64,000 nucleotides of DNA from Hyphodiscus hymeniophilus (Eukaryota > Ascomycota > Leotiomycetes > Helotiales > Hyphodiscaceae), in contig VNKQ01000003.1 of assembly GCA_016508695.1 (NCBI GenBank), positions 1,302,001-1,366,000 on the forward strand, in the 5' to 3' direction. Below the pieces are notes generated by a model. That model was not told the DNA's origin and did no database searches. It saw only the letters and a program-made list of their open reading frames with translations. Every line of letters starts with the position of its first letter. Position 1 is the stretch's first letter. Made by a program: the position numbers and the translations under genes. Shown here piece after piece: positions 59,890-64,000 of this stretch.

Positions 59890-62088
59890 ATGTCAGAGTC
59901 TCCTACCCATTTCGACCCTGAGAAGGACGCACATGTGTCAAATGAGAAGAACGCAGTTTACTCTAAGGATGCCATCGTATATGCCGATGAAGCAACTGGG
60001 GAAACCGAGGCTGTGGAGTTTGGGGAAGTTAAGGAGTTGCGGTCAGCTCCATTTTATCTTTGACTGAAAAGTGTAGCTTCTAACGATGCCCATGGCAGAC
60101 GTGGCTTGGCTCAAAGGCACATCCAGATGATAGCTCTCGCGGGCACTATTGGGACAGTACGTTATTCTTCCAGCTACTTAATTGCTCATCTAGGTACTCA
60201 TAGTTTGTCTAGGGTTTGTTTCTCGGATCGGGAAAAGCTATTGCTCTTGGAGGTCCTCTTGGAGGTAAGTCTCAAATCGATTTCCTACCTATTTGTGTGA
60301 GCTCATAAAGTCTATTCCCATCTCTAGATTGAGGAAGGTTTTGGGTTTTGACTTTATGCATGTACGCTCGGCTCTGTCATCGTGTGGTTTGGCAATGACT
60401 AACGTGGTCGTCTTCATAGCTTTGTAAGCACCCATTTGGCGTCAAACCGGAAGGGCTCGCTGACTGATGTGCTCTGCAGCATGGGTTATACCTTTGTTGG
60501 AATGCTTGTGTCAGGAGTTGTTCTATCAATTGCTGAACTGAGGTAAGGGATTCCCAGCTAGTGCATCGGGTTTGCCAATATTGACTGTCCAAAGTGCACT
60601 TGTTCCCCTCAGCGGAGGTATCATTCGGCATGCCGAATACTTTGTTGACCCCGCACTCTCATTTGCTAACGGTTGGAACCACGTCTACAATACGATGGTT
60701 AGTCTTCCAGCAGAACTTGTTGCAGCTGCTGTCATTGTTGAGTTTTGGAGTTCGATAAACCCGGCCATTTGGATCACGGTTTTCGGTGTCTTGCTTGTTG
60801 CAAGTAACTTGTTCCTTGTGAGGATCTATGGAGAACTTGAATTTACATTCGCGAGTTTGAAGATCATGCTCATCATTGGTCTGAATATTATGGTAGGCGT
60901 TCTGGCTATGTATGAGATCTTGGGTTAGAGCTGACTACCCTTGCAGGCTCTTGTTATCACCTGCGGTGGTGGACCTGATCATCACCGCTACGGATTCCAG
61001 TATTGGCGCAATCCAGGGCCATTCACGAACTATTTAGGATATACTGGAGCTCTGGGCAACTTTATGGGATTCTATACGACGTTTTCGAACGCAGTATACG
61101 CCTACTCGGGAGTGGAGGGTATCTCAATTGCAGCGGCAGAGACACAAGCACCAAGACGAAATATTCCCATGGCGGCAAAGAGAATCTTCTGGAGAGTTCT
61201 CATTTTTTATGGTGAGCGGATGTTAGCCTGACATTTTCTTTTGCCTCGCTAAAGGTGCCACAGTTCTGTCTATTTTCATGGTAGGACTTATCGTGCCTTC
61301 CAACGACCCTGATCTCCTCAATTCTACGGGCACCGCAGCCTCATCACCTTTCGTCCTTGCTGCATCGAGGGCTGGAATCAAAGTTGTACCTTCCATAATC
61401 AACGCAGTTGTTCTGACGAGTGCTTGGAGCTCTGGAAACTCAGGTTTGTCAAGCACACCCAAATATGCTCAACCGAATTGACACTCAGCAAGGACTTCTT
61501 GGTGGCTCACGCACGCTTTACGGGATGGCCCGAGAAGGACATGCCCCCAAAATTTTCTTGAGAATCAATCGATTCGGAATTCCATACGTTGCAATTTGCT
61601 CGTTGAGTCTCTTCATCTGCCTAGGATATATGACTCTCTCCGACTCCGCATCGATTGTCTTTGGATGGCTTCAAGACCTTGTCTCGGTTGCTGCTCTCGT
61701 CAATTGGATTGTCATCTGCATTGTATACCTTCGTTTCTACTATGGAATGAAGAAGCAAGGTATTTCACGCTCTGACCTTCCATGGAAAGCTCCCTTCCAG
61801 CCCTACGTCGCCTGGATCGCTCTTACCGCCTTCACAATTCTGTTGTTTTTCGGTGGCTATACCGTCTTCATCCATGGAGACTGGGACACTGAGCTTTTCG
61901 TTTCTTCCTATATCAATATCCCAATCATCCTCCTCCTTTACTTTGGATATAAATTCTGGAAAAAGACGAAGATCATTCCTCTTTCCGACATCCCTATCCA
62001 GCGTTTCATCGACATCGCGAATGCGAACCCTGAGCCTCCTCGAATCAAGCCAACAGGTTTGAGACGCCTCAATATCCTATGGAGTTAG
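59890..62088 (+). CDS. Amino acid permease, APC/YAT family
   Basis: Nine exons (59890-60041, 60099-60156, 60213-60264, 60420-60423, 60480-60542, 60595-60892, 60947-61211, 61255-61443, 61493-62088) give 558 residues. The plasma-membrane symporter takes up amino acids with protons. About twelve hydrophobic spans follow an acidic cytosolic N-terminus. Family marks are IALAGTIGTGLFLGSGKAI (first helix), GGPLGAFMGY, ELSALVPLSGG, EGISIAAAETQAPRRNIP, and NSGLLGGSRTLYGMAREGHAP. The fourth exon is only 4 nt (CTTT); it is required because exons three and five join out of frame without it, and with it they read GAFMGY as relatives do. The substrate cannot be inferred. The last exon carries 198 residues. 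Confidence 0.88.
60420..60423 (+). other. 4-nt microexon of the permease
   Basis: CTTT lies between TTCATAG (acceptor, preceded by GACTAAC) and GTAAGC (donor). It completes Ala88 and supplies two bases of Phe89. Adding it makes the whole coding length 1677 nt, a multiple of three. Confidence 0.7.
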
Positions 62089-64000
62089 AAGGAATAGTTT
62101 CAGTCTATCGTTAACGACTCTTGTGACGGAGAGGGGATGGAGGTCAGAGTTCAGAACGTGCTGAACAGAACACATCTAGGTAGACAATGACTGGAGTTGC
62201 CCCTCAGTAAACCATACATCATAAGGCTCTCCTCCGAATATGAAATCTCAGAAGGTAACAGGAAATGGGTTGATTCATCAATACGGGAAATGCGACCATG
62301 AAAATAATGCCTGTACTTCAGTCACTCCCAAAAGAGAATAAAATTCCAGACGGCCATGGCGCATCTGTGTACGTAAGTGAGAATTTAGTCTCTAATTTAT
62401 CTAGAATACTTCAGGTGATGGACCACTCGCAAGCGCTGACATTCAGAAATCAAAACCAGCCCAGGCTGCCCAGCCAGCCCAGCCAGACCAACTGGATCCT
62501 GGTTGGAATGTCCTAGATAAAATGTATGATACATGTTAGAATCATGAACAGCCCGACCCCCTTGCCCAAAAAAATATACCCAGCTGCACTGTTCAAGCTC
62601 CTGGCTACACCGAACAACCTTTGAGCCATAGACCAGTGATACGGTCCTGGATCAAGCTGTTAGTCAATTGATCGCCTGGATAGATTTGAAAGTTCAGTAC
62701 ATGCTGTGGGGGGTGGTATTGTTCTCCCGTCAACAGTGATCACCAGGTTCGGAAGCTGTGAACCAGGAAGATCTTGTGGTTCATAGCCAACTTCCAACAA
62801 ATGAAATCGCTGATACTCGTTTGCAGCTAAGTTCACGCCGCTTTTATCCTCAATATTGGCCCTCTCGGCACTAGATACGCTTTGATTTCCTCTCTCTCTG
62901 ACTCTCTTTTTCTAAAATGGTAGAAAAGGGATGACGGAAAGAATGACAAAGCGGAGAACAGCGCCACAAAGCAGCAGTGCCATAGAAATAAGTCCCACTC
63001 GGAAGGCTGTACCATTACTCTTGTGCCTTCTTTCAGTATCTCTGTCTTCCGAGAACTCAGTCTAGAAAGCGAACTGAAGACTACTCATTGAAGGGTAAGT
63101 TTGAGCTTGTTTTCATCTGACATAAGTCAAAAAGTTCAGAAAGCTCTCTGTGCCTCTGGGTATTGGGCGATGTAATGTTGTTGTCTCTCTTTCCTTACCT
63201 GTACCCGGCTTCTTTTTTGTGATGGCTACGTATTGAACGCGACCGTGTTGACTGGAAGTCCAGTAATATCGATCTGGCGATAAGGGGCATAGCACTTTAA
63301 TGTGGCAAAGTAGAGGGAGAGGCTTTCAGATGAAAAGCTGCACAGATTGTCATAGCTATGGTATTTGAAATTTAGTGGTTCAACAAGCCCTTCGCCGGCG
63401 AACCCTGACTTTTGCACCGTCAAGCCGATGGTGCTCGTTCTTTGAATGCTTTCATATATCTAAATCGAGATTAGTGCAGGCATAAAGGCTTGGTGTGGAA
63501 ACTGGTTGGTCTTCTCTGACCCTGTTCTGTAATAAACAGAATCCATTCCCGAGAGCATGTATAGTTTCAAAGCGACTTCGTATGAAAACATAAGGTAAGG
63601 AGATCTAAGCTGATCATTATCCTAACACCCCAATGATCCTTTGGGAGAATCCAGCTCTTTCTCATGAATCTTAACGTATGGTTCCACCTTGACAATGCAA
63701 GAAAGGTGAGCCATGATGGTAGAAATGGTGTCAGGGGAACAAAACTACCTACCTTGTGGACTCGAAGACAACAAACCCAGAGCTTAGAAGTGATGGCGGT
63801 AGCCTAGACTAGAAGTCATCCTCCGGAGATGATATCGGTTTGATTCAGGTATCTTTGTACATATTCCTACACTCTCAGCAACGCCACCCAAGCAGCCGGA
63901 TTTGGCTGTCTCTCGTACACAACGAAAATTCGGTGACATATTCATGTCGAAGGGTTTTTACAAGATGTCCCAGCCAGTAATATGCTCTATCAAGCGCAGC
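62089..64000. other. Right-end interval without genes
   Basis: 1.9 kb with no ORF over 72 codons. A CCCAGCCAGCCCAGCCAG-type run lies near 62463-62485. Nothing else is supported; promoter sequence of a gene beyond the window is possible. Confidence 0.5.

Noticed and set aside
1..64000. tRNA, rRNA and CRISPR arrays
   Set aside because: No convincing T-loop box with a foldable tRNA, no rRNA sequence and no spaced direct repeats were found by eye.

Overview
The window is nuclear DNA of a filamentous ascomycete (Pezizomycotina). The evidence is short introns (43 to 155 bp) with GT-AG ends and CTAAC/CTGAC-type branch points, fungal-type orthologues throughout, and an AT-rich block that looks destroyed by repeat-induced point mutation (RIP). 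The gene set and the isochore-like AT block would fit Leotiomycetes, but that placement is inference and not proven here.

Layout. Positions 1 to about 12,700 are a gene-free AT-rich block in which CpA and TpG are scarce. Less damaged DNA transposons sit in it: a family of short TIR elements with 8-bp target duplications (5418-6358, 10605-10966, 11524-11902, plus broken copies), and a second TIR element (11294-12590) with 10-11 bp subterminal repeats and palindromic CACGTG boxes. Several are nested. Next come an amidase gene (13113-14761, minus), a broken bZIP-type regulator (16449-17330, minus), UTP15 (17781-19382), a broken short-chain dehydrogenase (19800-20602) and a four-helix membrane protein (20853-21801, minus).

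From 23 to 37 kb the window is ordinary housekeeping DNA: PRP24/SART3 (minus) head-to-head with mitochondrial ribosomal protein uL22m, a MOT1-type molybdate/sulfate transporter (minus) head-to-head with the checkpoint mediator MRC1, then an F-box-like Cys-rich protein. Isocitrate lyase (37588-39442) and neutral trehalase (41038-43491) follow, both on minus; both serve reserve mobilisation. A 7-kb gene-poor stretch leads to a 900-residue family-2 glycosyltransferase (50541-53451), a 1002-residue ankyrin protein (55446-58508) and an amino acid permease (59890-62088) whose best model needs a 4-nt microexon. The last 1.9 kb holds no supportable gene.

Exon structures were rebuilt by hand from splice signals and reading frame; every multi-exon model given sums to a multiple of three. 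I found no tRNA, rRNA, CRISPR array or biosynthetic cluster. The most unusual material is the nested transposon nest at 10.4-12.7 kb and the permease microexon.
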